Assembly: GCF_049898325.1 (NCBI RefSeq)
Contig: NZ_JAFCXL010000002.1
Span: forward strand, 62,001 to 126,000
Origin: JAFCUW01 sp049898325
Lineage (GTDB): Bacteria > Pseudomonadota > Gammaproteobacteria > Burkholderiales > Burkholderiaceae_D
Direction: 5' to 3'
Length of the DNA: 64,000 bases
This document shows positions 16,676 to 25,077 of this stretch, piece after piece. Both the position numbers and the translations under genes were made by a program. Positions within the stretch are counted from its first letter, which is position 1. Every line of letters begins with the position of its first letter. Under the pieces are notes generated by a model. That model saw nothing but the letters and a program-made list of their open reading frames with translations, was not told the origin of the DNA and searched no databases.

Positions 16676-18397
16676 TCAGGCCGCCGCCGCCAGCCCCGTT
16701 GGTGCGCGCCCGATGCGCATTGCCGGCCACTTCAGGTAGGTGATCGCGCGCCAGACCCACTCGGCCGGGCCGTAACGGAAGTTTGCCAGCCACAGGTGAC
16801 TAAGGGCAATCTGCGTCGTCAGCAGGCAGGCGGCCACCCCCAGTTGCGCTGCCCGGCCCATGCCGTACAGCGCCATGCCGTGACCGAGGAACAGCAGCGA
16901 CATCACCAGCGATTGCATGAGGTAATTGCTCAGCGCCATGCGGCCGAACGGTGCCAGCACCTTGATGCGGGACAGCGGTGAGCGGCTGTGCAGCATCAGT
17001 ACCACCATGCCCACGTAACCGAGGCAGGCGGGCAAGTTGCCCAGCACGTGGAGGGCGTCGGCCAGCATGAAGCCGTCCTGGTCCGCACCGGGCACGTGGC
17101 TGGTGGCGATCAGGCTGCCGGCGATGCCCATGCCGATGCCCAGTGGCAGCAGCAGGTAGGCGAACTTGCGGAACAGGGGCAGGTGGGCGGCGGTGTTTTC
17201 CATCACCCCGGAACGGATGAACCAGGTGCCGAGCAGGAACATGCCGATCAACAGGGTGGCGAAGCCGGACTCACCGCCAGCGTGCTCAGCAAAATGCGTG
17301 GCGCGAAATTTCACCAGTTCGATGTAACTGCCCGAGCTCATCACTTTTTGTTCGACCACCACCTTGTCCGCCTGTTTTTTCAGGCGCTCGGCCTTGTCCT
17401 TGGCCGCTTCCGCTTTCTTTTCCGCTTCTGTCTTCGGTGCGACAGCAGCCTTGGCGCCTGCCTTGTCGCTGGCGGCCGGGGCCGGCCTGGCGACGGGCGC
17501 TGATGCGCTCGCCACCACGGGGGGGGCCAGTTCGACAGGTTTAAAATAGAAATACAGGCCGCCGGCCAGTTGCATGGTCGCAAACAGGGTAAAAATCGCC
17601 ACCCCCGCGCGCCATGGACGGGCGGCGACGGGGTCGTGGAATTTTTGCGCCAGCACGGCCAGGATGGTAAACAGCAGGGTGGCGGCAGTGAGCGGACCGC
17701 GCGGCTGCACGGGCAGGCCGGGGACGAACCAGAACACCAGCGCGGCGATGGCGGCAATGGTGGCCATCAAGGCAATGCCGAAGGCGCCCGCCGACAGGCG
17801 CACGATCTTCTTGTCGCTGCGCAGGTAGAGGGCGACGATGCCGGAGAACGCCAGCGCGAACGCGGCCGTGCCGCCCGCTTCATTGACCCCCGGGATAAAA
17901 GCGACGCCGATGGCCAGCACGATCGCCAGCAGCAGCCAGCGGGTCTTGGCGTACAGCACCACCAGCAGGTAGGTGGCGGCGACCGCGTAGCTGAACAGGA
18001 TGTCGCCGGCGAACAGGAAAATGTGGTGGACGGCGCCGAACACGGCCAGCGCGGCGATGCGCCGCATATACGGCTTGAGAAAGCTGCGCCCGGCCGTTTC
18101 GGCGCGCGTGAGCATGACGGCAAAGCCCATGCCGAACAGCAGCGAGAAAATGGTCCAGAATTTGCCGGCGACAAAGTAGGCGACGAAGTAGGACGCCAGC
18201 CAGTCGATGCCCGTCAAGCCGGCCGGCATGCCCGTGCCCAGGGTCGACATGGCACGGTTGAAAAACTCGATGTTCATGACGCAAATGCCCAGCAGGGCGA
18301 AGCCGCGCACGACGTCGAGCGCGGCGATGCGCTGGCCGCTGGGCACTGGCGCCAGGGCCATCGCGGCGCTGTCAGGTTGGTCCGTGAGGGTGTGCAT
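16676..18397 (-). CDS. DUF418 domain membrane protein (YeiB-like)
   Basis: A 573-residue polytopic inner-membrane protein. The N-terminus RIAALDVVRGFALLGICVMN is characteristic of the YeiB/DUF418 group, and the C-terminal half carries the DUF418 core (RMALSNYLMQS, then FRYGPAEWVWRAITY at the end). About ten hydrophobic segments are seen. An unusual insert at about residues 290-350 is rich in Ala, Lys, Glu and Pro and may form a charged coiled coil between membrane halves. Function in the family is poorly defined; transport has been suggested. It is divergent from the acylase gene. Confidence 0.85.
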   Translation of the reverse strand: MHTLTDQPDSAAMALAPVPSGQRIAALDVVRGFALLGICVMNIEFFNRAMSTLGTGMPAGLTGIDWLASYFVAYFVAGKFWTIFSLLFGMGFAVMLTRAETAGRSFLKPYMRRIAALAVFGAVHHIFLFAGDILFSYAVAATYLLVVLYAKTRWLLLAIVLAIGVAFIPGVNEAGGTAAFALAFSGIVALYLRSDKKIVRLSAGAFGIALMATIAAIAALVFWFVPGLPVQPRGPLTAATLLFTILAVLAQKFHDPVAARPWRAGVAIFTLFATMQLAGGLYFYFKPVELAPPVVASASAPVARPAPAASDKAGAKAAVAPKTEAEKKAEAAKDKAERLKKQADKVVVEQKVMSSGSYIELVKFRATHFAEHAGGESGFATLLIGMFLLGTWFIRSGVMENTAAHLPLFRKFAYLLLPLGIGMGIAGSLIATSHVPGADQDGFMLADALHVLGNLPACLGYVGMVVLMLHSRSPLSRIKVLAPFGRMALSNYLMQSLVMSLLFLGHGMALYGMGRAAQLGVAACLLTTQIALSHLWLANFRYGPAEWVWRAITYLKWPAMRIGRAPTGLAAAA

Positions 18398-18580
18398 GGT
18401 GATGATCCCGTCATTGAAAGGTTATAGTCCTGTCATGGTAATCCTGCCGCCTGCGCGCCGAACGGGAATCCGACGAAGTGTCGAAAACACGGCGTGGAGT
18501 GCGACAGGCGGCGATGGACTCCACTTGCATGATAGGCAATTAACTCTATACTGGCGCATCACTTTCGCTCCGAGGATTTT

Positions 18581-20983
18581 ATGTTGCACGCGCGCCACTG
18601 CCTGCCCATCCTGTCGTTCGTCGTGGCCGCCGCCGCCACCGCGGCCCCGCCCACGCAGACCATCAAGGTGGCCGGCCTGGCCCAGGGCGCCGAGATCCTG
18701 GTCGACCAGTGGGGCGTGCCGCACATTTATGCGCAAAGCCAGGACGACGCTTTTTTCGCCCAGGGTTTCAATGCCGCGCGCGACCGCCTGTTCCAGATCG
18801 ACTTGTGGCGCCGCCGGGGGCTCGGTGAATTGTCCGCCGTGTTCGGCCCCGCCTTCGTCGCCCAGGACCGCGCCGCGCGCCTGTTCCTGTTTCGCGGTGA
18901 TATGCAAAAAGAATGGAAGTCGTACGGGAAGGGCGCCCAGCGTATCAGTGAGCGTTTCGTGGCGGGCATTAACGCCTATATCGATTACGTGGCGCAGAAC
19001 CCGGCGGCGCTGCCGTTTGAATTCCGGCAGGCCGGCTATGCGCCGGCGCGCTGGCGCGCCGAGGACGTGGTGCGCATCCGCAGCCATGGCCTGACCCGCA
19101 ACCTGACCGCCGAGGTGGCGCGCGCCGGCGTGGTGTGCGCGGCCAGCCTGGAAGCGGACCTGGTGCGCAGCACCCCGCAGCCACCGTGGAAGACGACGGT
19201 ACCGGCCGGCCTCGATCCCTGCTTGCCGGCCGGCTTGCTCGACGTGTTCAAACTGGCCACCGACAACGTTTTCTTTGGCAACGACAAATCGATCTCTCAG
19301 CGCGATGGCAATGCGGCCGAACCGCTGCGCCTGGCGGGCGCCGACCTCGAGGCGGCCCGCCTGGAGGGCAGCAACAACTGGGTGGTGGCGCCGTCGAAGT
19401 CCGCCACCGGCCGGCCCATCATGGCCAACGATCCCCACCGCGCCTATTCCGCCCCGTCGCTGCGCTACATTGCCCACCTGAGTGCGCCCGGCATGGATGT
19501 GATCGGCGCGGGCGAGCCGGCGCTGCCCGGCATCTCGATCGGCCACAACGGCACCATCGCCTTCGGCCTGACCATCTTCAGCATCGACCAGGAAGATTTG
19601 TATGTCTATGCACTGAACCCGGCCAATCCCGCCCAGTACCAGTACAAGGGGCAATGGGAGGCGCTGCGCGTGCACAAGGAGATCATTGCCGTGAAGGGCG
19701 GGGCGGCGGTGCCCGTCGAACTGGCGTTCACCCGCCATGGCCCCGTCATTTTCACGGAGGCGGGCAAGCAGCGCGCGTTTGCCGTGCGCTCGGGCTGGCT
19801 CGAGCCGGGCATGGCGCCGTATTTCGGCAGCATCGATTACATGATGGCGAAAAATTTCGCCCAGTTCAAACAGGCCATGCTCAACTGGGGCGCCCCCACC
19901 GAAAACCAGGTTTATGCGGACACGGCCGGCAATATCGGCTGGGTGGCCGGCGGCTTGACGCCGATCCGGCCCAACTGGGACGGCCTGTTGCCCGTGCCGG
20001 GCGACGGCCGCTACGAGTGGGCGGGCTTCCTGAGCGGCGACAAGTTGCCGTCGAGCCTGAACCCGAAGCAGGGCTGGTTCGCCTCCGCCAACGAAATGAA
20101 TTTGCCGGCCGGCTATCCCTACAAGGAGCGCAAGATCGGCTTCGAGTGGCCCAACGACGCCCGCAAGGTGCGCATCGGCGAGGTGCTCGCCAGCACCGCG
20201 AAGGTGTCGATCGAGGACTCGATGCACCTGCAAAACGACCTGCTGTCGATTCCCGCGCGGCGCATGCTGGCCCTGTTAAAACCGCTCAAGACGGGCGAGC
20301 CGAAGGCGGCCGCCGCGCTGGCCCTGCTGCGGGGCTGGAACGCGACCGAGCATGCGCAGTCGGCGCAGGCGGCGCTGTTTGAAATCTGGTGGTCGCGCCA
20401 CCTCAACCGCGAGTACGCGCGCGCCGTGCTGGACCCGAAATTCGTGCCCGCCGTGAATGCCGTCGACAGCACCGCGATGATGGCGGCGCTCGAGCGCCCG
20501 GCCGCGCGCTTCGGTCGCCAGGGCGGCGCGCGGCGCGACCAACTGCTCGTCTCGAGCCTGGGCGCGGCCTGGGCCGACATGGAGCGCCTGGCCGGCCCCG
20601 ATCCCAAGGCCTGGCAATGGGGCAAGCTGCACTACAGTTATTATGCCCATCCCATGAGCACGATGGGCGACGGCAGCCTGCGCGGCAAGCTCAACGTGGG
20701 ACCGTTCCCCGCCCAGGGCGGCGCCAACACCGTCAGCCAGTCCAGTTACCGGCCGGCCGACTTCTTGAAGGTCAATGGGCCGTCGTTCCGGGTCGTGGTC
20801 GACGTGGGCAACTGGGACAATTCGCGGGCGATGAACACGCCCGGCCAGTCGGGCGACCCGGACAGCCCGCACTACCGCGACCTGGCCGCCAGCTGGGGCA
20901 GTGGCAGCTATTTCCCCCTGCTGTATTCGCGCAAGGCCATCGAGGGCGTGACCGAATCGATCATCCGCCTGCAGCCCAGGTGA
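18581..20983 (+). CDS. Penicillin acylase family Ntn-hydrolase
   Basis: An 800-residue exported amidase of the penicillin acylase/acyl-homoserine-lactone acylase family. A signal peptide covers residues 1-22. The precursor would self-cleave before the N-terminal nucleophile Ser264 in LEGSNNWVV to give alpha and beta chains. Further family marks are VDQWGVPHIYA and DDAFFAQGFNAARDRLFQ near the N-terminus and NDPHR after the nucleophile. Substrate (beta-lactam, AHL or another N-acyl compound) cannot be read from sequence. A terminator follows directly. Confidence 0.9.
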   Translation: MLHARHCLPILSFVVAAAATAAPPTQTIKVAGLAQGAEILVDQWGVPHIYAQSQDDAFFAQGFNAARDRLFQIDLWRRRGLGELSAVFGPAFVAQDRAARLFLFRGDMQKEWKSYGKGAQRISERFVAGINAYIDYVAQNPAALPFEFRQAGYAPARWRAEDVVRIRSHGLTRNLTAEVARAGVVCAASLEADLVRSTPQPPWKTTVPAGLDPCLPAGLLDVFKLATDNVFFGNDKSISQRDGNAAEPLRLAGADLEAARLEGSNNWVVAPSKSATGRPIMANDPHRAYSAPSLRYIAHLSAPGMDVIGAGEPALPGISIGHNGTIAFGLTIFSIDQEDLYVYALNPANPAQYQYKGQWEALRVHKEIIAVKGGAAVPVELAFTRHGPVIFTEAGKQRAFAVRSGWLEPGMAPYFGSIDYMMAKNFAQFKQAMLNWGAPTENQVYADTAGNIGWVAGGLTPIRPNWDGLLPVPGDGRYEWAGFLSGDKLPSSLNPKQGWFASANEMNLPAGYPYKERKIGFEWPNDARKVRIGEVLASTAKVSIEDSMHLQNDLLSIPARRMLALLKPLKTGEPKAAAALALLRGWNATEHAQSAQAALFEIWWSRHLNREYARAVLDPKFVPAVNAVDSTAMMAALERPAARFGRQGGARRDQLLVSSLGAAWADMERLAGPDPKAWQWGKLHYSYYAHPMSTMGDGSLRGKLNVGPFPAQGGANTVSQSSYRPADFLKVNGPSFRVVVDVGNWDNSRAMNTPGQSGDPDSPHYRDLAASWGSGSYFPLLYSRKAIEGVTESIIRLQPR

Positions 20984-20997
20984 GGGGACGGCACAAT

Positions 20998-21032
20998 AAA
21001 AAAGCCGCTCACTTGCGTGGGCGGCTTTTTTA
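20998..21032 (+). terminator. Terminator between the acylase and rpmG genes
   Basis: AAAAAGCCGCTCAC pairs with GTGGGCGGCTTTTT (one G-T wobble) around a TTGC loop. It has T runs on both strands and separates two converging genes. Confidence 0.85.
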
Positions 21033-21056
21033 AAAACGACGACAACGTGATCGGGA

Positions 21057-21224
21057 TTACTTGATCTTCGTTTCTTTGTACATAACGTGCTTGCGTGCCT
21101 TCGGATCGAACTTCATGATCTCCATCTTGGCAGGCATCGTGCGCTTGTTCTTGTCGGTGGTGTAGAAGTGACCCGTGCCTGCAGTCGATTCCAGCTTGAT
21201 TTTGTCGCGGCCAGTTTTTGCCAT
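21057..21224 (-). CDS. rpmG: 50S ribosomal protein L33
   Basis: A 55-residue protein beginning MAKTGRDKIKLEST and ending HVMYKETKIK, the full length of bacterial L33. No CxxC zinc motif is present, so it is the zinc-free form. GGGA lies a few bases upstream of the ATG. It follows rpmB by 13 bases in the usual rpmB-rpmG operon. Confidence 0.97.
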   Translation of the reverse strand: MAKTGRDKIKLESTAGTGHFYTTDKNKRTMPAKMEIMKFDPKARKHVMYKETKIK

Positions 21225-21237
21225 GATAGCTCCCTAA

Positions 21238-21474
21238 TTAAACTTTGATGCCACGGGCGCGCATGTCGACCAGGACGGCATCGATGCCGACTTTGTCGAT
21301 GACGCGCAGACCGGCGTTGGACAAGCGCAGGGAGACCCAGCGGTTTTCCGATTCCACGAAAATACGACGATTCTGCAAGTTAGGCAGAAAACGACGTTTC
21401 GTCTTGTTGTTAGCGTGGGAGACGTTGTTACCAACCATCGGGCCCTTGCCAGTTACTTCGCAAACACGTGCCAT
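21238..21474 (-). CDS. rpmB: 50S ribosomal protein L28
   Basis: A 78-residue protein beginning MARVCEVTGKGPMVGNN, then the typical KTKRRFLPNLQNRR. I use the ATG at 21474, not an in-frame start five codons earlier, because GAAGGAG lies at the right distance and L28 always starts MARVC or similar. First gene of rpmB-rpmG. Confidence 0.97.
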   Translation of the reverse strand: MARVCEVTGKGPMVGNNVSHANNKTKRRFLPNLQNRRIFVESENRWVSLRLSNAGLRVIDKVGIDAVLVDMRARGIKV

Positions 21475-21516
21475 AACGCACTCCTTCAATAAACTTCCGC
21501 AATTCGGAAAAACGAG

Positions 21517-21546
21517 AGTATAGCGTGAAAACTATCGATGAATCAA
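21517..21546 (-). promoter_or_regulatory. Promoter candidate for rpmB-rpmG
   Basis: On the minus strand TTGATT and TATACT are separated by 18 bases. The -10 lies 42 bases upstream of the rpmB ATG. Confidence 0.55.
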
Positions 21547-21601
21547 TCACTTGTGAAAAACAATTGTGTCTTGATAATGTCGCTAAATTTAACAATTGCC
21601 G

Positions 21602-22276
21602 TCACAATTGGCCGTGCTCGGCAAACGAGTGGACCTGCAGTCCTGCCACCACGAAATGGTCGAGCACGCGCACGTCCACCAGCGCCAGCGCCCGCGTGAG
21701 GGCGGCCGTCAGGCTCAGGTCCGAGCTGCTCGGTTCGGCGCTGCCGGACGGGTGGTTGTGCGCCAGCATCACGCCTGCCGCATTGTGGCGCAGGGCTGCC
21801 TTGACCACTTCGCGCGGATAGACGCTGGTATGGGTGAGGGTGCCGCGAAACATTTCTTCGCTGGCGATCAGGCGATTTTTGACGTCCAGGAACAACACGA
21901 GGAACACTTCGTGCGCGTGCTGATACAAGCTGGTGCGCAGATAGTGCTTGACGGTGTCGGGCGAGCCCAGCGTGGCGCCCCGTTCAAGCTCCTCGCCGAT
22001 GGCGCGGCGGGCCAGTTCCATGACGGCGTTCAATTGGGCGAACTTGGCCGGTCCCAGCCCGTGCAGGCGGGAAAATTCGGTGACGGAGGCACCGAACATG
22101 GCCTTGATCGAGCCGAAGTGGCGCAGCAACTGTTCGCCCAGTTCGACGGCGCTGCAGCCTTGCACGCCCACCCGCAAAAACACGGCCAGCAGTTCGGCGT
22201 CCGACAGCGTGCGGGCGCCGTCGGCAATCAGGCGCTCGCGCGGGCGCTGGCGCACGGGCCAGTCTTTGATCGTCAT
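21602..22276 (-). CDS. radC: RadC family JAB/MPN protein
   Basis: A 224-residue RadC protein. The N-terminus starts MTIKDWPVRQRPRERL, as is usual, so the long upstream extension is rejected. A helix-hairpin-helix region (GLGPAKFAQLNAVMELARR) precedes the JAMM metal site: HNHPSG with the downstream Asp in SSSD. RadC was once linked to DNA repair, but its function is unsettled. It is divergent from the FKBP gene. Confidence 0.95.
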   Translation of the reverse strand: MTIKDWPVRQRPRERLIADGARTLSDAELLAVFLRVGVQGCSAVELGEQLLRHFGSIKAMFGASVTEFSRLHGLGPAKFAQLNAVMELARRAIGEELERGATLGSPDTVKHYLRTSLYQHAHEVFLVLFLDVKNRLIASEEMFRGTLTHTSVYPREVVKAALRHNAAGVMLAHNHPSGSAEPSSSDLSLTAALTRALALVDVRVLDHFVVAGLQVHSFAEHGQL

Positions 22277-22433
22277 GGTCGCTCCTCGGTTGTATCCCCG
22301 CAGGCAGATTAAACCGAAGCGCGCCGGTCGGCCTTGTTCCGGGGCAGGACCGTTCGGCCCGTGCCGCTGGGTCCGAATCACCATCTGGCTTACAATATCG
22401 CTTTGCACGCCAGCCCAATCGCCCCCAACTATC

Positions 22434-22889
22434 ATGACCCAAGCGCCCCTCCCGGTCGTCACCGACGCCGCCTACCTGACCCTGCACTACCGCCTGGCCA
22501 CCGCCGACGGCACCGACATCGTCAGCACCTTCAATGCCAATCCCGCCACGCTGATGCTGGGGCAGGGCCAGCTGGCGCCGTTCCTGGAGCAGCGCCTGAT
22601 GGGCCTGGTTGAAGGCAGCCACGAGAAATTCGTGCTGGCCGCCGGCGAAGCCTTCGGCGAGCGCAGCGAAGAGATGGTGCAGGCAGTCTCGCGCGCCACC
22701 CTGGACGACAATTCCGCGCCCGGCGCCCAGTACGTGGTGGGCGACCTGGTCGATTTCGCCGCGCCCGGCGGCGGCCGCTTTGCCGGGGTGCTGCGCGAGT
22801 TCACCGACACGGGCGCGATTTTCGACTTCAACCATCCGCTGGCGGGCAAACCGCTGGTGTTCGAAGTCAAACTGATCTCCGTGCTGTAA
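22434..22889 (+). CDS. fkpB: FKBP-type peptidyl-prolyl isomerase (SlpA/FkpB-like)
   Basis: A 151-residue FKBP/SlyD-type isomerase. YLTLHYRLATADGTDIVSTF opens the split FKBP fold, followed by the insert-in-flap region with GEAFGERSEEMVQAVSR and the closing strand HPLAGKPLVFEVKL. Lacking the His-rich tail of SlyD, it fits FkpB/SlpA better. It sits 16 bases before ispH, a pairing also known from other proteobacteria. TACAAT at 22391-22396 may be its -10 element. Confidence 0.88.
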   Translation: MTQAPLPVVTDAAYLTLHYRLATADGTDIVSTFNANPATLMLGQGQLAPFLEQRLMGLVEGSHEKFVLAAGEAFGERSEEMVQAVSRATLDDNSAPGAQYVVGDLVDFAAPGGGRFAGVLREFTDTGAIFDFNHPLAGKPLVFEVKLISVL

Positions 22890-22905
22890 TCAAGGACCCC
22901 TATAT

Positions 22906-23850
22906 ATGGACAGCGAAATCCTTCTGGCCCAGCCGCGCGGCTTTTGCGCCGGCGTCGACCGCGCCATCGACATCGTCGAGCGCGCCTTGCAACAGTTCGG
23001 CGCGCCCATCTACGTGCGCCACGAAATCGTCCACAACGCCTACGTGGTGGCGGACCTGCGCAACAAGGGCGCGATTTTTATCGAGGACCTCGACGATGTA
23101 CCGCCCGGTAACACCCTGGTGTTTTCCGCCCACGGCGTGTCGAAAGCGGTGCGCGAAGAAGCAGCCCAGCGGGGCCTGACGATTTTCGACGCCACCTGCC
23201 CGCTGGTTACCAAGGTGCACGTGGAAGTGGCGAAAATGCGCAGGCAGGAGTGCGAAATCGTCATGATCGGCCACCAGGGTCACCCGGAAGTGGAAGGCAC
23301 CATGGGCCAGGCGGACGCCGGCATGCACCTGGTGGAAACGGTGGACGACGTTGCCACCCTGCAGGTGGCCAATCCGGACAAGCTCGCTTACGTGTCGCAA
23401 ACCACCCTGTCGGTGGACGACACGGCCGCCATCATCGACGCGCTCAAGCAAAAGTACCCGAACATCATCGAGCCGAAGAAGGGCGACATCTGCTACGCCA
23501 CCACCAATCGCCAGGAGGCCGTCAAATTCATGGCGCCCCAGGTGGAAGTGGTGATCGTCGTTGGCAGCCCGAACAGCTCGAATTCGAACCGCCTGCGCGA
23601 AGTGGCCGACAAGATGGGCACCCCCGCCTACATGATCGACAATGCCTCGCAAATCGATCCCCAGTGGCTCGAAGGCCGCCAGCGCATCGGCGTCACCGCC
23701 GGCGCCTCGGCGCCCGAAGTGCTGGTGCAGGCGGTGATCGACCGCCTGAAAGAACTCGGTGCGCGCAGCGTGCGGGCGCTCGAAGGCGTCGAGGAACACG
23801 TCACATTTCCTTTGCCCAAGGGCCTGGACGGACCCAAGCGGGTGCAGTGA
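22906..23850 (+). CDS. ispH: 4-hydroxy-3-methylbut-2-enyl diphosphate reductase
   Basis: The 314-residue last enzyme of the MEP isoprenoid pathway, reducing HMBPP to IPP and DMAPP with a 4Fe-4S cluster. The three cluster cysteines are in QPRGFCAGVDRAI, ATCPLVTKVH and GDICYATTNRQ. The catalytic Glu is in HPEVEGTMGQ and the substrate-binding SPNSSNSNRL is intact. AAGGA precedes the ATG. Confidence 0.97.
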   Translation: MDSEILLAQPRGFCAGVDRAIDIVERALQQFGAPIYVRHEIVHNAYVVADLRNKGAIFIEDLDDVPPGNTLVFSAHGVSKAVREEAAQRGLTIFDATCPLVTKVHVEVAKMRRQECEIVMIGHQGHPEVEGTMGQADAGMHLVETVDDVATLQVANPDKLAYVSQTTLSVDDTAAIIDALKQKYPNIIEPKKGDICYATTNRQEAVKFMAPQVEVVIVVGSPNSSNSNRLREVADKMGTPAYMIDNASQIDPQWLEGRQRIGVTAGASAPEVLVQAVIDRLKELGARSVRALEGVEEHVTFPLPKGLDGPKRVQ

Positions 23851-24017
23851 GCATGATTTTGGGGCAGGGGGCAGGGAAGTTTCGCACCAAGTTGATTCAA
23901 GGGAAATAATATTCGGTAGACGGGTGATTTTCCCATGTTAGTTTTTTCAAAACCTCGCTATCATGACGACGCTCGCACTACGCCCCCAGCCGTAGTCGCT
24001 GTACAAACCATGTAACA

Positions 24018-24050
24018 CCCGCGTGGCGCGCGTCGCCACACGGGGCGTTT
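24018..24050 (+). terminator. First hairpin in the liv leader (terminator-like)
   Basis: CCCGCGTGGCG pairs with CGCCACACGGG (11 positions with one mismatch) around a CGCGT loop, followed by GCGTTTT. It could end ispH transcription or form part of a leader switch. Confidence 0.5.
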
Positions 24051-24075
24051 TGTGAATCAGGCGCAGGCCAGGAGC

Positions 24076-24108
24076 GGCACCTCGGGTAGTCCCCGGGTGC
24101 CGTTTTTG
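24076..24108 (+). terminator. Second hairpin in the liv leader (terminator/attenuator-like)
   Basis: GGCACC-T-CGGG pairs with CCCG-GGTGCC (one bulged T) and is followed by GTTTTTGTT. It lies just upstream of the livH start, where a simple terminator would block the operon; regulated read-through is therefore possible. Confidence 0.55.
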
Positions 24109-24138
24109 TTAGATCTAAAAGAAAGAGAATCCCACCCC

Positions 24139-25068
24139 ATGGATACATTTATCCAACAGATCATCAATGGATTGGTGCTCGGCAGTATGTATGCGCTGAT
24201 CGCCCTCGGCTACACCATGGTGTACGGTGTTTTGAATCTGATTAACTTCGCCCACGGCGACGTGCTGATGATCGGCGCCATGGTCGGCCTGACCATCCTG
24301 AAATTGCTGGAAGTGTTCGCGCCCGGCCTGCCTGGCTATGTCGATCTGTTCATCGCCATTGCCGGCGCCGTGCCCGCCTGCATGCTGGTCAACATCATCA
24401 TCGAGCGGGTCGCCTACCGCCGCCTGCGCAATGCGCCCCGGCTGGCGCCCCTGATCACGGCGATCGGCGTGTCGATCCTGCTGCAAACCTTCGCCATGAT
24501 GATCTGGGGCCGCAGCCCGCTGCCCTTCCCGCAACTGCTCTCGAGCGAGCCGCTGATGATCGGCGGCGCCGTCATCTCGCAAACCCAGGTGCTGCTGCTG
24601 GTGCTGGCGGCGCTGGCCATGCTGGGCCTGGTGTTTTTGGTCGAAAAAACGAAAATGGGCCGCGCCATGCGCGCCGTCGCGGAAAACCCCCGCGTGGCCG
24701 GGCTGATGGGGGTCGATTCCAACAAGGTCATCGTCGCCACCTTCGCCATCGGCGCGGCGCTGGCCGCAGTGGCCGGGGTGATGTGGGGCGCCAACTATGC
24801 CTCGATCGCCTTTGCCATGGGCACCTTGCCCGGCTTGAAAGCGTTCTGCGCGGCAGTGCTGGGTGGCATCGGCAATATTTATGGCGCCATGATCGGCGGC
24901 ATTTTGCTGGGCATTATCGAAAGTCTGGGCGCCGGCTACATCGGCGACCTGACCGGCGGCTTTCTCGGCAGCCACTACCAGGACATCTTCGCCTTCGTGG
25001 TGTTGATCATCGTGCTCACGATCCGGCCCTCCGGCATCATGGGCGAACGCGTCGCCGACCGCGCATAA
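24139..25068 (+). CDS. livH: Branched-chain amino acid ABC transporter permease LivH
   Basis: A 309-residue inner-membrane permease beginning MDTFIQQIINGLVLGSMYAL. The motif ALGYTMVYGVLNLINFAHGD is typical of LivH, as is the EAA-like cytoplasmic loop MRAVAENPRVAGLMGVD. About eight transmembrane segments are seen. First gene of livHMGF; livM starts nine bases after its stop. Confidence 0.95.
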   Translation: MDTFIQQIINGLVLGSMYALIALGYTMVYGVLNLINFAHGDVLMIGAMVGLTILKLLEVFAPGLPGYVDLFIAIAGAVPACMLVNIIIERVAYRRLRNAPRLAPLITAIGVSILLQTFAMMIWGRSPLPFPQLLSSEPLMIGGAVISQTQVLLLVLAALAMLGLVFLVEKTKMGRAMRAVAENPRVAGLMGVDSNKVIVATFAIGAALAAVAGVMWGANYASIAFAMGTLPGLKAFCAAVLGGIGNIYGAMIGGILLGIIESLGAGYIGDLTGGFLGSHYQDIFAFVVLIIVLTIRPSGIMGERVADRA

Positions 25069-25077
25069 GGAACCACC

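Larger units (their letters stand above)
23851..24138 (+). other. Long leader region before the liv operon
   Basis: A 288-base stretch without a gene. It holds two strong hairpins, annotated separately, the second ending 30 bases before the livH ATG. TATCAT at 23959-23964 is a possible -10 without a good -35. The livH frame is open further back but the added residues look non-coding. Confidence 0.5.
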
